Positions 24,866 to 33,913 of a stretch of 64,000 bases of DNA are shown piece after piece. The stretch is taken from positions 144,923-208,922 of the forward strand of contig JBBQZO010000006.1 of NCBI GenBank assembly GCA_038207625.1, given 5' to 3'. The position numbers and the translations under genes are program-made. The notes below the pieces were generated by a model. The model was not told where the DNA came from and did no database searches. It was given only the letters and a program-made list of their open reading frames with translations. Source of the stretch: JBBQZO01 sp038207625 (GTDB lineage: Bacteria; Pseudomonadota; Gammaproteobacteria; Burkholderiales; Burkholderiaceae_D). Position 1 is the first letter of the stretch. Each line of letters begins with the position of its first letter.

Positions 24866-26209
24866 ATGACCACCGCTGAAACCATCGCCCAGCATCAGGC
24901 TGAACTCGCCCGCCAGGGTGTCAAATTCGTGTTCGCGCAATTTACCGACATTCATGGCGCCGCCAAGGGCAAGCTCATTCCGCTGGCCCATCTGGCTGAC
25001 ATCGTCGCGCCCGGCGCCGGCTTTTCCGGGCCGTCGATCTGGGGCACCGGGCTGCCGCGCACCGGCGTGCGCTCCGAATACTACGGGCGCGCCGACTTGT
25101 CGACGCTGCAGGCGATGCCGTGGTTGCCCGGCTACGCGCGCGTCGCGCTCGACGGGCATGTAGCCGGCGCGCCGTTCGCCGTGTGCCCGCGCCAGATCTT
25201 GCGCCGTCAGGTCGAGCGCCTGGCCGCGCGCGGCTGGACGCTGAACGCGGGCCTGGAGCCGGAGTTTTTTCTGCTCGATAAGGCGGGCCAGTCGGAGCCG
25301 CAAGACGCGCTCGAAAAGCCGTCGTATGACACCAAAAGCCTGCTGCGCCAGCGCAGTTTTCTGGAGAAGCTGACCGCCTCGCTCGACGCCTGCGGCCTGG
25401 GCGTGTTCCAGATCGATCACGAGGACGCCAGCGGCCAGTTCGAGGTCAACTATCACTATGCCGACGCGCTCAAGGCGGCCGACAACTTCATGCTCTTCAA
25501 GATGGCGGCGCAGCACATCGCCGAAGAAGAGAACATGCAGTTTTCGATGATGCCCAAGCCGTTCGCCGACCGTCCCGGCAGCGGTCTGCATTTTCATCTG
25601 TCGCTGGCCGACGCCGACGGCAAGCCGCTGTTCGCCGCCGACGCGGGCGAGGACCAGCGCGGCCTCAATTTGTCGCCGCTGGCCTACCAGTTCATGGCCG
25701 GCTTGCTGCACCATGCACCCGCGCTGGCGGCGCTGTGCGCGCCCACCGTCAACTCGTACAAGCGCCTGATGTGTGGCGAATCGCTGTCGGGCACAAGCTG
25801 GGCGCCGGCCTTCATCGGCTACGGCGACAACAACCGCACCACGGTCGCACGGGTGGTCTACAAGCGCATGGAATGGCGCTTGCCGGACAGCTCGGCCAAT
25901 CCGTATCTGGCGCTGGCCGGCGTGATCGCCGCAGGGCTTGATGGGGTCGAGCGCGCGCTCGACCCTGGTGCGCCGGTCAACGGCGACATCTACGAGATGA
26001 GCGCTGCGCAGCGCGCCGAACTGGGTCTGCAAATTTTGCCGCAGAACCTGGGCGTGGCCGCGCAAGCCTTGAAGGCCGACAGCGTGCTGGCCGACGCGCT
26101 GGGGCAGGACTTCGTCAACGAATTCGTGGCCCTCAAAAGCGCCGAATGGAACGAGTACAGCCAGCATGTCAGCGCCTGGGAAACGACGCGCTACCTGACG
26201 CGCTTCTGA
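24866..26209 (+). CDS. glnT: Type III glutamine-synthetase-like amide ligase (GlnT type)
   Basis: 447 residues from the ATG at 24866; an upstream in-frame start would lie inside the repeat. Family marks are VFAQFTDIHGAAKGKLIP, GLEPEFFLLD, the metal and ATP site FEVNYHYADAL, GSGLHFHLSLADADGKPLF, NSYKRLM and SSANPYLALA. It is clearly diverged from the two PuuA-type genes nearby. Relatives are annotated as type III glutamate-ammonia ligase or gamma-glutamylmethylamide synthetase, so it may load glutamate onto a different amine. Confidence 0.78.
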   Translation: MTTAETIAQHQAELARQGVKFVFAQFTDIHGAAKGKLIPLAHLADIVAPGAGFSGPSIWGTGLPRTGVRSEYYGRADLSTLQAMPWLPGYARVALDGHVAGAPFAVCPRQILRRQVERLAARGWTLNAGLEPEFFLLDKAGQSEPQDALEKPSYDTKSLLRQRSFLEKLTASLDACGLGVFQIDHEDASGQFEVNYHYADALKAADNFMLFKMAAQHIAEEENMQFSMMPKPFADRPGSGLHFHLSLADADGKPLFAADAGEDQRGLNLSPLAYQFMAGLLHHAPALAALCAPTVNSYKRLMCGESLSGTSWAPAFIGYGDNNRTTVARVVYKRMEWRLPDSSANPYLALAGVIAAGLDGVERALDPGAPVNGDIYEMSAAQRAELGLQILPQNLGVAAQALKADSVLADALGQDFVNEFVALKSAEWNEYSQHVSAWETTRYLTRF

Positions 26210-26255
26210 CCGACTCCGACACCATCGCTGACCTTTTGCCAATTCGCCGCTGACC

Positions 26256-27554
26256 ATGTTGCTCGACAAGGAAACCCGCCTCACGCAGGACTCATACTAC
26301 GAGGCCAGCGTGCTGCGTCCCCAGCCCACCGCGCCCTTGGCCGGTCGCGTGACGGCCGACGTGTGCGTCGTCGGCGGCGGCTACTCCGGCCTGTGTGCGG
26401 CGCTCGAATTGCGTGCGCGCGGCTATTCGGTGGCGCTGGTCGAAGCGAAGGCCGTTGGCTGGGGCGCGTCCGGACGCAATGGCGGCCAGGCCATCGTCGG
26501 TTACGCCAGCGACGCCGCGATCGAGTCGCAATTCGGTGCGGATGACGCGCGGCGCGCCTGGCACATGACGGTTGAAGCGTTGAGCCTGTTGCGCGATCGC
26601 ATCGCCACCCACGCGATCGACTGCGACTACACGCCCGGCTTCATGAGCATGGCCGTCAACGCCAAAAAGGCCAAGGAACTGGCCGCCTGGACCGACGACG
26701 TGCGGCGCCGCTACGACTACCGGGTCGAACCGATCGCGCACGCCGACGTGGGCAAATGGATCGCCAGCGAGCGTTTTCACAGCGGCACCTATGACCCGCA
26801 ATCTGGCCATCTGCACCCGCTCAAATACTGTCTCGGCCTGCTGGCGGCGGCGCGCGCCGTCGGCGTGCAAGTGTTCGAGAATTCGCCCGTGACGCAGCTC
26901 GAACGCGGCGTCAAGCCGATCGTCAAAACGGCGCAGGGCGCGATCGCGTGCGACTTCGTGGTCCTGGCCGGGAATGTCTACCTGTCCGAATTCGGCGCCG
27001 CCGTCGCGCCCGAACTGGGTAAGCGCATCATGCCGGTGGGGACTTACATCGTCGCCACCGAAGCGATGGGCAAAGCGCGCTGCGACGCGCTGATGCACCA
27101 GCGCGCGGCGGTGTGCGACACCAATTTCGTGCTCGACTATTTCCGTCCGACGGCCGACCATCGCATGCTGTTCGGCGGGCGCGTCAGCTACAGCGCCGCG
27201 ACGCCGCTTGACCTGGTTGGCACGATGCGCGCGCGCATGCTGTCGGTGTTCCCGCAACTGGCCGACCTGGCCGTGCCGCACGCCTGGGGCGGCTTTGTCG
27301 ACATTACGATGAACCGCGCGCCCGACTTTGGCCGGGTCGACGCCAACGTCTACTATTTGCAGGGTTTTTCCGGCCACGGTCTGGCCTTGAGCGGCCTGGC
27401 CGGCAAGCTGGTGGCCGAGGCAATTGCCGGCCAGGCCGAGCGCTTCGACCTGCTGGCGCGCATCAAGCACCACCCGTTTCCCGGCGGCGCCGTGCTGCGC
27501 ACGCCGGCGCTGGTGTTGGGCATGCTGTACTACCGTTTGCGCGACCTGCTGTAA
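26256..27554 (+). CDS. puuB: Gamma-glutamylputrescine oxidase-type FAD oxidoreductase (PuuB)
   Basis: 432 residues, DAO/GlyA-type fold. The N-terminal FAD motif is VCVVGGGYSGLCAALELRARG-like (VVGGGYSGL), followed by GWGASGRNGGQAI. C-terminal marks are WGGFVDITMNRAPDFGRVD and YLQGFSGHGLALSGLAGKLV. It oxidises the glutamylated diamine to the aldehyde that PuuC uses, releasing ammonia and hydrogen peroxide. It lies 46 bases after the GlnT-like gene and 40 before puuA copy 2. Confidence 0.87.
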   Translation: MLLDKETRLTQDSYYEASVLRPQPTAPLAGRVTADVCVVGGGYSGLCAALELRARGYSVALVEAKAVGWGASGRNGGQAIVGYASDAAIESQFGADDARRAWHMTVEALSLLRDRIATHAIDCDYTPGFMSMAVNAKKAKELAAWTDDVRRRYDYRVEPIAHADVGKWIASERFHSGTYDPQSGHLHPLKYCLGLLAAARAVGVQVFENSPVTQLERGVKPIVKTAQGAIACDFVVLAGNVYLSEFGAAVAPELGKRIMPVGTYIVATEAMGKARCDALMHQRAAVCDTNFVLDYFRPTADHRMLFGGRVSYSAATPLDLVGTMRARMLSVFPQLADLAVPHAWGGFVDITMNRAPDFGRVDANVYYLQGFSGHGLALSGLAGKLVAEAIAGQAERFDLLARIKHHPFPGGAVLRTPALVLGMLYYRLRDLL

Positions 27555-27594
27555 GGCGCGCGGCCCCCCCCCATTTTTACCACCAGGAGCAGTG

Positions 27595-28932
27595 ATGAAT
27601 CAGGCCATGCGCGACTTTATTCGCGAGCGCAATATCCACGAAGTCGAATGCGTGATCGCCGACATGACCGGCATCGCACGCGGGAAGATCCTGCCCAAGG
27701 ATCTGTTCCTCGACGCGGGCGAAATGCGCTTGCCGAAAAGCGTGCTGCTCAATACCGTCAACGGCGAGCAGCCCAACAACACGCCCTACGTGGGCGCCAC
27801 CGACCCGGACATGATCTGCGTGCCCGACATGGGCACCATCCGGGTGGTGCCGTGGGCGGCCGAATCGGTCGCGCTGGTGATCCACGATTGCCAGAATTTC
27901 GACGGCTCGCCGGTCGGCCTGTCGCCGCGCGCGGTGTTGCGCCGCGTGCTGGCGCTGTACCAGGAGCGCGGCTGGCAGCCGGTGGTGGCGCCCGAGATGG
28001 AATTCTATCTGGTGGCGCGCAACGCCAATTCGCACGAGCCGCTGCAACCGCCGCTGGGCCGCAGCGGCAAGCCCGAGTCGGGCCGCCAGTCGTATTCGAT
28101 CGACGCCGTCAACGACTTCGATCCCTTTTTCCTGGAGCTGTCGAGCTTTTGCAATGCCCACCAGCTGGGCGTGGAAACGCTGATCCACGAAGCGGGCGCG
28201 GGCCAGATGGAAATCAATTTCACCCACGGCGACGCGCTCGAGCTGGCCGATCGGGTGTTCCTGTTCAAGCGCGCAGTGCGCGAAACGGCGCTGCGGCACG
28301 GCATCTTCGCCACCTTCATGGCCAAGCCGATGGAGAGCGAGCCGGGCAGCGCGATGCACATCCATCAAAGCGTGCTCGATGCGGCCACCGGCCAGAACGT
28401 GTTTTCGAATGCCGACGGCAGCGCCAGCGAGCTGTTCTTCAGTTATATCGCCGGGCTGGAAAAATACGTGCCGCCGTCGATGCTGCTGTTTGCGCCGCAC
28501 GTCAATTCCTACCGGCGCCTGTCGCGCTTCATGTCCGCGCCCACCAATGTGCGCTGGGGTTACGACAATCGTACCTGCGGCATCCGCATCCCCAATTCCA
28601 GCGCGGCCAACCGACGCGTGGAAAACCGCGTGCCAGGCGTGGACGTCAATCCCTACCTCGCGATGGCGACCACGCTGGCCTGCGGCTACCTGGGCATGGT
28701 CGACGGTTTGACACCCTCTGCGCCGACCGAGGACAGTGCCGAAAGCGTGCACGACGAATTGCCGCGCAATCTGGAGGACGCCATCTCGCGCCTGCGCCAG
28801 TGCGCGCCGATGAAGGCGATCCTGGGCGAGCTGTTCGTGACGGCTTTTTGCGAAGTGAAGGAGCTCGAATTTGCCACCTACAGCCGGGTGATCAGCTCGT
28901 GGGAGCGTGAACATCTGATGCTGCTGGTGTGA
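27595..28932 (+). CDS. puuA: Gamma-glutamylputrescine synthetase-type glutamine synthetase (PuuA), copy 2
   Basis: 445 residues from the ATG at 27595, chosen for the AGGAG at 27585-27589; the frame is open upstream through the end of puuB. It begins with IHEVECVIADMTGIARGKIL and shows APEMEFYLVAR, EAGAGQMEINF, MHIHQSVLDA, NSYRRLSRF and VNPYLAMATTLACGYLG. It is a close paralogue of the gene at 14252-15622, with the same domain but different N- and C-terminal segments. Which copy acts on putrescine, and whether the other takes cadaverine, spermidine or another amine, cannot be decided here. Confidence 0.85.
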   Translation: MNQAMRDFIRERNIHEVECVIADMTGIARGKILPKDLFLDAGEMRLPKSVLLNTVNGEQPNNTPYVGATDPDMICVPDMGTIRVVPWAAESVALVIHDCQNFDGSPVGLSPRAVLRRVLALYQERGWQPVVAPEMEFYLVARNANSHEPLQPPLGRSGKPESGRQSYSIDAVNDFDPFFLELSSFCNAHQLGVETLIHEAGAGQMEINFTHGDALELADRVFLFKRAVRETALRHGIFATFMAKPMESEPGSAMHIHQSVLDAATGQNVFSNADGSASELFFSYIAGLEKYVPPSMLLFAPHVNSYRRLSRFMSAPTNVRWGYDNRTCGIRIPNSSAANRRVENRVPGVDVNPYLAMATTLACGYLGMVDGLTPSAPTEDSAESVHDELPRNLEDAISRLRQCAPMKAILGELFVTAFCEVKELEFATYSRVISSWEREHLMLLV

Positions 28933-28942
28933 GGAGACAAGC

Positions 28943-30400
28943 ATGAGCGACAAGACCATCAAGGACAGCACCGGCGGCAAGCAGGGCGCCAGCGACATGA
29001 GTGTGGATCACAGCGCGTTGGATGATGCCAGCGTCACCCGGCGCGGCCTGGACTGGACGCGCGCGCTGGCGTTGCGCGCTGCCGAACAGCGCCATTTCGC
29101 CGAACACAATCCGCGCTCAAAGGCGCTGGCCGCGCGCGCCTCTGATCACATGCTGTTCGGCGTGCCGATGCACTGGATGAACGACTGGTCGACTCCGTTC
29201 GCGCTGACCGTCAGCGAGGCTGGCGGCGCGCAGTTTACCGACGCCGACGGCCACCACTACGTCGATTTCTGCCTGGGCGACACCGGCGCCATGTTCGGTC
29301 ACGCGCCCGCACCGGTGGCCGCGGCGATCGCGCGCCAGGCTACGCGCGGCTACACGGCGATGCTGCCGTCGGAGGATGCCACCGTTGTCGCGGACGCGCT
29401 GGCGGCGCGCTTTGGCCTGCCGTTCTGGCAGTTCGCGCTGTCGGCGTCCGACGCCAACCGTTTCGTGCTGCGCTGGCTGCGCGCGGCCACCGGGCGCAGC
29501 AAAATCCTGGTGTTCAACGGCTGCTATCACGGCACCGTGGACGATGTGTTCGTCGACCTGGTCGATGGCCAGCCGGTGCAGCGCGACAGCCTGCTCGGCC
29601 AGGTGGTTGACCTGACCGCCAATACGGTGGTGGTGGAATTTAACGACTTGGCCGCGCTGGAAGCGGCGCTGGCCGGCGACGACGTGGCCTGCGTGCTGGC
29701 CGAGCCGGTGATGACCAACATCGGCATGGTGCTGCCGCAGCCCGGATACTGGCAGGCGGCGCAGGCGATCCTGCGCGCGCACGGCACGCTGCTGGTGATC
29801 GACGAGACGCACACCATCAGCAGCGGTCCAGCCGGCTACGCGCGCGCGCACGGCATCGAGGCCGACGCGCTGGTGCTGGGCAAGCCGATCGGCGGGGGCG
29901 TGCCGTGCGCCGTGTACGGCTTCACCGAACCGGTGGCGCGCCGCATCGAGCAGGCCAAGCGCGCCGCACCGCCCGGCCACTCGGGTGTCGGCACGACGCT
30001 ATCGGCCAATATGTTCGCGATGGCGGCGATGCGCGCCAACCTGGAACAGGTGATGACGGACACGGCATACGCCGGCATGTTTGCGCTGGCCGACCAACTG
30101 GCGGGCGGGCTGCGCCGAACCATCGCGCGCCATGGTCTGGCATGGTGCGTCACCCAGGTTGGCGCGCGCACCGAGTTTCAGTTCACGCCCACCGCGCCGC
30201 GCAATGGCAGCGAGGCGGGCGCCATTCTGGACGGCGAACTCGAGCAGATCATCCACCTGTACCTGCTCAATCGCGGGCTGCTGATTACGCCGTTTCACAA
30301 CATGCTGCTGGTGTGTCCCGCCACCCGCGCCGAGGATGTGGCGCGCTTGCTGGCCACGTTCGAGCAATGCGTGACGGCGCTGTTGCCGCTCGCGCCTTAA
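28943..30400 (+). CDS. Class III aminotransferase of the glutamate-1-semialdehyde-aminomutase-like group
   Basis: 485 residues. The core shows QFTDADGHHYVDFCLGDTGA, VFNGCYHGTVDD, LLVIDETHTISSGPAGYA and LGKPIGGGVPCAVYGF with the PLP Lys. These resemble HemL-type sequences, but the genomic setting is amine catabolism, 10 bases after puuA copy 2. It probably transfers an amino group from or to an amine or amino acid of the pathway. It has an unusual N-terminal extension of about 45 residues. It overlaps the convergent downstream gene by 4 bases. Confidence 0.78.
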   Translation: MSDKTIKDSTGGKQGASDMSVDHSALDDASVTRRGLDWTRALALRAAEQRHFAEHNPRSKALAARASDHMLFGVPMHWMNDWSTPFALTVSEAGGAQFTDADGHHYVDFCLGDTGAMFGHAPAPVAAAIARQATRGYTAMLPSEDATVVADALAARFGLPFWQFALSASDANRFVLRWLRAATGRSKILVFNGCYHGTVDDVFVDLVDGQPVQRDSLLGQVVDLTANTVVVEFNDLAALEAALAGDDVACVLAEPVMTNIGMVLPQPGYWQAAQAILRAHGTLLVIDETHTISSGPAGYARAHGIEADALVLGKPIGGGVPCAVYGFTEPVARRIEQAKRAAPPGHSGVGTTLSANMFAMAAMRANLEQVMTDTAYAGMFALADQLAGGLRRTIARHGLAWCVTQVGARTEFQFTPTAPRNGSEAGAILDGELEQIIHLYLLNRGLLITPFHNMLLVCPATRAEDVARLLATFEQCVTALLPLAP

Positions 30401-30747
30401 GCGGCGAAGCAGGCGCGCACGCCCCACGCTTCGAACTGGATACCCAGCATCGCGCACAGCGCGCCGCCAAGCGCGATGAAGCCAAGCGCGTTGGCCAGGC
30501 GCTGCTTGCGCGTGCCGGGCGAGAGCGGCGCGACCAGCGCGGCGCCGGCACAGATTCCCGCGCAAAACGGCAGCAGTGCGCGGCGTTCCAGTGCCAACGC
30601 CAGCGTCGCGTCGCCCAGCATGGCGCCGCCCAGGTCGCCCGCACAGCCGGCCTGGAACATCCACGCCAGCGACAGCGCGATGCCGATCACCGCCAGCACG
30701 GCCAGCGCGATGGCGGCGCGACTCAAGCGTGGCATGCCGTGTTTCAT
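30397..30747 (-). CDS. Small hypothetical membrane protein
   Basis: 116 residues from the ATG at 30747. Three or four hydrophobic segments (LSRAAIALAVLAVIGIALSL, about 60-78, about 85-105). The start overlaps the acetyltransferase stop by 4 bases, so the two are coupled. I do not recognise a family. Codon use fits the surrounding GC-rich genes. Confidence 0.55.
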   Translation of the reverse strand: MKHGMPRLSRAAIALAVLAVIGIALSLAWMFQAGCAGDLGGAMLGDATLALALERRALLPFCAGICAGAALVAPLSPGTRKQRLANALGFIALGGALCAMLGIQFEAWGVRACFAA

Positions 30748-31280
30748 GTGGGCGCGACCAACCGACGTTGGGCTGGTGCGGGAGCCGTTGCGACCTCGGC
30801 GCGCATGAATAACACCTCGTCGTCGGATGCGGCGTCGAGCGCGACAAAGCCAAGGCTCGCGTACAGCGCGCGCGCCGGTGCGTTGTCGCGGTAGACGCGC
30901 AGCGTGACGGCGCTGGCGGCGCGCGCGGCCAGCGCCGCGCCCATCATCTGGCGGCACAGCTGCCGGCCCAGTCCGCGCCCGCGCGCGGACGGCGCGACGA
31001 TCAGCCGGCCCAGATGCACCGCATGCGCTTGCAGCACCCAGTGCTGGCCGAAGCCGAGCGGCGCGCCGTCGGCGTCGCACAGGCAGTAGCTGGCGCCGCC
31101 ATCGACGGCGAGCAGGGCCGGCAGCGCCGCCGCGTCAAACGGAAATGCCAGGCGCGGACCGGCCCAGCGCGTGCAGGCCGACGCATCCGGGATCCAGCCG
31201 GCGATCGTCGCATAGTCCGCTGTCTGCGCGCTGCGCAGCGTGAACGCGTGGATGCCGCAGGTGCTGAAGTCGTCACTCAT
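30744..31280 (-). CDS. GNAT-family N-acetyltransferase
   Basis: 178 residues. The acetyl-CoA motif is LGRLIVAPSARGRGLGRQLC, and LRVYRDNAPARALYASLGF is the usual GNAT C-terminal element. The substrate is unknown. It is the first gene of a two-gene minus-strand unit with the small membrane protein. Confidence 0.82.
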   Translation of the reverse strand: MSDDFSTCGIHAFTLRSAQTADYATIAGWIPDASACTRWAGPRLAFPFDAAALPALLAVDGGASYCLCDADGAPLGFGQHWVLQAHAVHLGRLIVAPSARGRGLGRQLCRQMMGAALAARAASAVTLRVYRDNAPARALYASLGFVALDAASDDEVLFMRAEVATAPAPAQRRLVAPT

Positions 31281-31649
31281 GGTTCATTCTTTCGGCAGTT
31301 TCGAGGTTCACGATGCAGGCGCCCTGGTGAGTGCGCCCGACGTCGGCGGGAAGGGCGCGCAGGCATCGGGTATGCGCAAGGTGATGGCGGGTGACATGAA
31401 CGAACTCGGCTCCTTGAAATGGGTGGCCGGTGACAGGTCCGGCGCGCGGGCGATCGCTCGGAGCGCGCGTCCAAGAGTTTGCCAGCATTCGCCCCGGCAT
31501 GCCAGAATCTTGTGGCGTGGGACGAGCGCGGCGCGCTATTTGAAGCGGCGTCGGATCGGAATTGTTGGTGGTATCGTGCCGTCCACGCGACACCGCGTGC
31601 TGGCGCGGATTGGTAGATACGGTGGTGTTGCTCGAACGCGAAGCGTGCT
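31281..31649. other. 369-base gap without a supported gene
   Basis: Open frames exist on both strands, but none has a ribosome site, a protein-like composition or a recognisable motif. The stretch lies between two divergently ended minus-strand units and may hold the promoter of the acetyltransferase gene. No repeat or clear hairpin terminator was seen. Confidence 0.45.
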
Positions 31650-31991
31650 TCAGAATCCCACGCCCCAGCGCTGCACACGCACGCGCTCCAAGCGGTCGTC
31701 GTTGGAAAAATCGAGCAGGAGCACCACGTCGTAGTCGACCAGCAGCGCGCGGCCGACGCCAGGCTCGCGCGCCATCGACGCCTGGACGATGTCGGGACCG
31801 TTCACGCAACAGCGCAATACCAGCCCGTGCGCGGCGAGAAAGCGCGTGGCATCGGCGCGCGAGGTCCCGGGCGGCAAGTGCTCGCCGGCGGCCTTGACCC
31901 AGAACTGTTCGCGTTCGACGACCCGATCCATCGAACACGCGCACACGGCGAGCAGTCCCAGCAGCGCGACCAACGAGCGCAGTGGCCGCAT
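31650..31991 (-). CDS. Small predicted lipoprotein of unknown function
   Basis: 113 residues from the ATG at 31991, preceded by GGGAACGG. A signal peptide MRPLRSLVALLGLLAVCAC would be cut before the second cysteine, giving a lipoprotein. The rest has EHLPPGTSRADATRFLAAHG and ends DRLERVRVQRWGVGF, the pattern of small outer-membrane-associated lipoproteins that I do not recognise by name. It is the last gene of a minus-strand unit starting at 33648. Confidence 0.6.
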   Translation of the reverse strand: MRPLRSLVALLGLLAVCACSMDRVVEREQFWVKAAGEHLPPGTSRADATRFLAAHGLVLRCCVNGPDIVQASMAREPGVGRALLVDYDVVLLLDFSNDDRLERVRVQRWGVGF

Positions 31992-32049
31992 TGGCCGTTC
32001 CCAAGTTGCTATCGAAAGGATGTGCATGGGCTGGCCGTGTCGCCCGCGC

Positions 32050-32790
32050 TCAGTCGCCGCCACAGCCGCCGCCGCAACCGCCGCCGTCACCGCCGCCGTC
32101 GCCACCACTGTCAGCGCCGCTATCGCCAGCGCCGTCGCCCGAATGATGCGAGCTGCCGTCGCCATCGCTGCCGTCGAAGCCGCTGGTGCCGCCGTCGATC
32201 GACGCGTCGGAGAAGTCGCCGCCACAATAGGTGGCGCCGGTGTTTGGCTCGCCTTGGCGGCGTACGCCGCTGCAATCGGCCAGGTAGCGAAAGCCGTTCG
32301 GGATGTCGAACTTCGTGTCGAGCACGAACAGCAGCGGCAAGCGGGACGGCTGGCGCGGGTTGATGTTTTCTTCGCGGCACACGTGGTGCCAGCAGCGCCG
32401 CAAGCCGACGTTAGCCTGGCCCGCGCTAGACAGCACGACCGCCGGCGTGTGATGCAGGAAACTGCCGAACGCGCGCCGATTGAAGTCCTGGTAGTGTTTT
32501 GTGTACAGGATGAACTCGTGCCACAGGTCGTCGGCCAGCTGCGACGGCATCGACACGTAGCGTTTGCCGCTTTTCAAATAGGCGAGAAAAAACTGGCGCA
32601 GGCCGTGGCTGACCAGTTCCATGTCCTTCATCGTCAGGTGCGGATGGTGCGTGATGACCTTGCCGAACACGCCTTTGGGAAACGCAAATTGGCGGATATA
32701 CATTTCGCGCGCGCGGTCCAGGCGTACCCGCCAGAGCAGCAAGGCCAGCATGGCGGAGGCAAACAGCAGTATGGCTATGGCGATGGTCAT
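32050..32790 (-). CDS. Membrane protein with C-terminal glycine/cysteine-rich tail (glycine-rich-domain family)
   Basis: 246 residues. One N-terminal helix (about 2-20), then a conserved soluble domain with WHEFILYTKHYQDFNRRAFG and FLHHTP, seen in proteins annotated as glycine-rich domain-containing. The tail (about 205-246) is almost only Gly, Asp and Ser and ends GGGCGGGCGGD. Such Gly-Cys tails also end several bacterial membrane proteins of unknown role. Its ATG overlaps the stop of the 80-residue frame upstream (ATGA). Confidence 0.7.
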   Translation of the reverse strand: MTIAIAILLFASAMLALLLWRVRLDRAREMYIRQFAFPKGVFGKVITHHPHLTMKDMELVSHGLRQFFLAYLKSGKRYVSMPSQLADDLWHEFILYTKHYQDFNRRAFGSFLHHTPAVVLSSAGQANVGLRRCWHHVCREENINPRQPSRLPLLFVLDTKFDIPNGFRYLADCSGVRRQGEPNTGATYCGGDFSDASIDGGTSGFDGSDGDGSSHHSGDGAGDSGADSGGDGGGDGGGCGGGCGGD

Positions 32791-33029
32791 GCGGAATGGT
32801 CTCGGATAAGCGAAGCGAGGAATCGACGGGGACGGGCGACATGGCTCAGACGGTAAATATCACGGAAGGCACGCGTGTCCGGATGCAGCACCAATGCGCC
32901 GCTGACCTCGCCGGCGAGCGAGCGGCGCGTGCTTGTCCAACGGTATTCGTTGATACCTCGGTCATCAGTGAGGAAGATGGTTGGTGCGACGTAAAAATAA
33001 TTGGCCAATAACGTGACTCCTGGCGGCAC
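32787..33029 (-). CDS. Short hypothetical protein (GTG start), possibly a gene fragment
   Basis: 80 residues from a GTG at 33029 (MPPGVTLLANYFYVAPTIFL). A competing frame from an ATG just after the upstream gene's stop also exists but reads less like protein. The frame is supported by its ATGA overlap with the next gene, which suggests coupling. No family is recognised, and it could be the tail of a decayed longer gene. Confidence 0.4.
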   Translation of the reverse strand: MPPGVTLLANYFYVAPTIFLTDDRGINEYRWTSTRRSLAGEVSGALVLHPDTRAFRDIYRLSHVARPRRFLASLIRDHSA

Positions 33030-33141
33030 TTCCAGACGCGTTCAAGCGCATGCATAACAGCTCCAGCATGGAAAAACATGCTTGATGATGGCGCGGCGCA
33101 CAGACCGTGCACGGGGGATTGGTCGCGCCGTACCTCCTCCA

Positions 33142-33648
33142 TTACCAAACGTTCTTTCGTTGCCGCCATGCCTGTATGGAGAGTATCGCGCTGGACAGCA
33201 AGAACACGCCCCCTAACCACGACGCCAGGCGATTGTCGCTGGCCCAATTCGCTGACGTTTGCTGATATCGTTGAATCATCGATGGACCGACAGCCAGTTC
33301 CCACACGTCGTAGTAAGTGGCGCCCGACAACACCGGACCGAATGGCTTGGGGTCGTATCTGACGGTGATCGGCGCTGCGCCGGACGATACCAGTGCCGCC
33401 TCGATCTTTCCGACCGAACGCGCTTTGGACGGATAGTTGAAGACTTTCTTGTCGCCATTCAACGCAAAATTGATCCCATATTTGTGCGTTTTCGCCCACG
33501 CCAGCGTTCCTTGCTGAAGCATCAACGTGCGATACGGCGGGATGCCAGCGTTCGGATCGGCATGTGCCAGGCAAATCACGGCCAGGATCGCGCCAGCAAG
33601 GGCATACGCAATCAGGGCTCGCTGACCGATTCTTGATGGCAGGGGCAT
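33142..33648 (-). CDS. Hypothetical two-helix membrane protein
   Basis: 168 residues from the ATG at 33648. Hydrophobic helices at about 12-32 and 140-158 flank an extracytoplasmic domain (AWAKTHKYGINFALNGDKK, SSGAAPITVRYDPKPFGPV). This resembles the layout of DUF3592-type proteins, but the match is not secure. It is the first gene of the minus-strand unit leading to the glycine-rich-domain protein. Confidence 0.55.
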   Translation of the reverse strand: MPLPSRIGQRALIAYALAGAILAVICLAHADPNAGIPPYRTLMLQQGTLAWAKTHKYGINFALNGDKKVFNYPSKARSVGKIEAALVSSGAAPITVRYDPKPFGPVLSGATYYDVWELAVGPSMIQRYQQTSANWASDNRLASWLGGVFLLSSAILSIQAWRQRKNVW

Positions 33649-33913
33649 GGGGGTATTGGCGGTGCTAAATATTGAGGCTGCGTCAATATTGATTGAATGT
33701 GCACGCAAGTATGACGTCCAACGTCGACGAGATCAAGCGATTCCACCCCGCCGCGCGAACGGCCGGTGCATGGCGTGCAGAGACGAGATACGGGGCGAGT
33801 GCGCCGGAGCACAGTGTGGCGCGTTGACGGCAGGTGTGGCATCGCCATCCGACGCCGCCGGATGGCGATGCCCGGCGCAGCCGGAGAATCCAGCGCGCGG
33901 TAGCAGGCTTGCG

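Noticed and set aside
31240..31734. Plus-strand frame of about 164 codons between the acetyltransferase and the lipoprotein
   Set aside because: No start signal, runs opposite to both neighbours, and its composition is not protein-like.
32846..33574. Alternative minus-strand frame across the 80- and 168-residue genes
   Set aside because: The frame runs antiphase to two better frames with a coupled start and membrane helices; its translation looks random.
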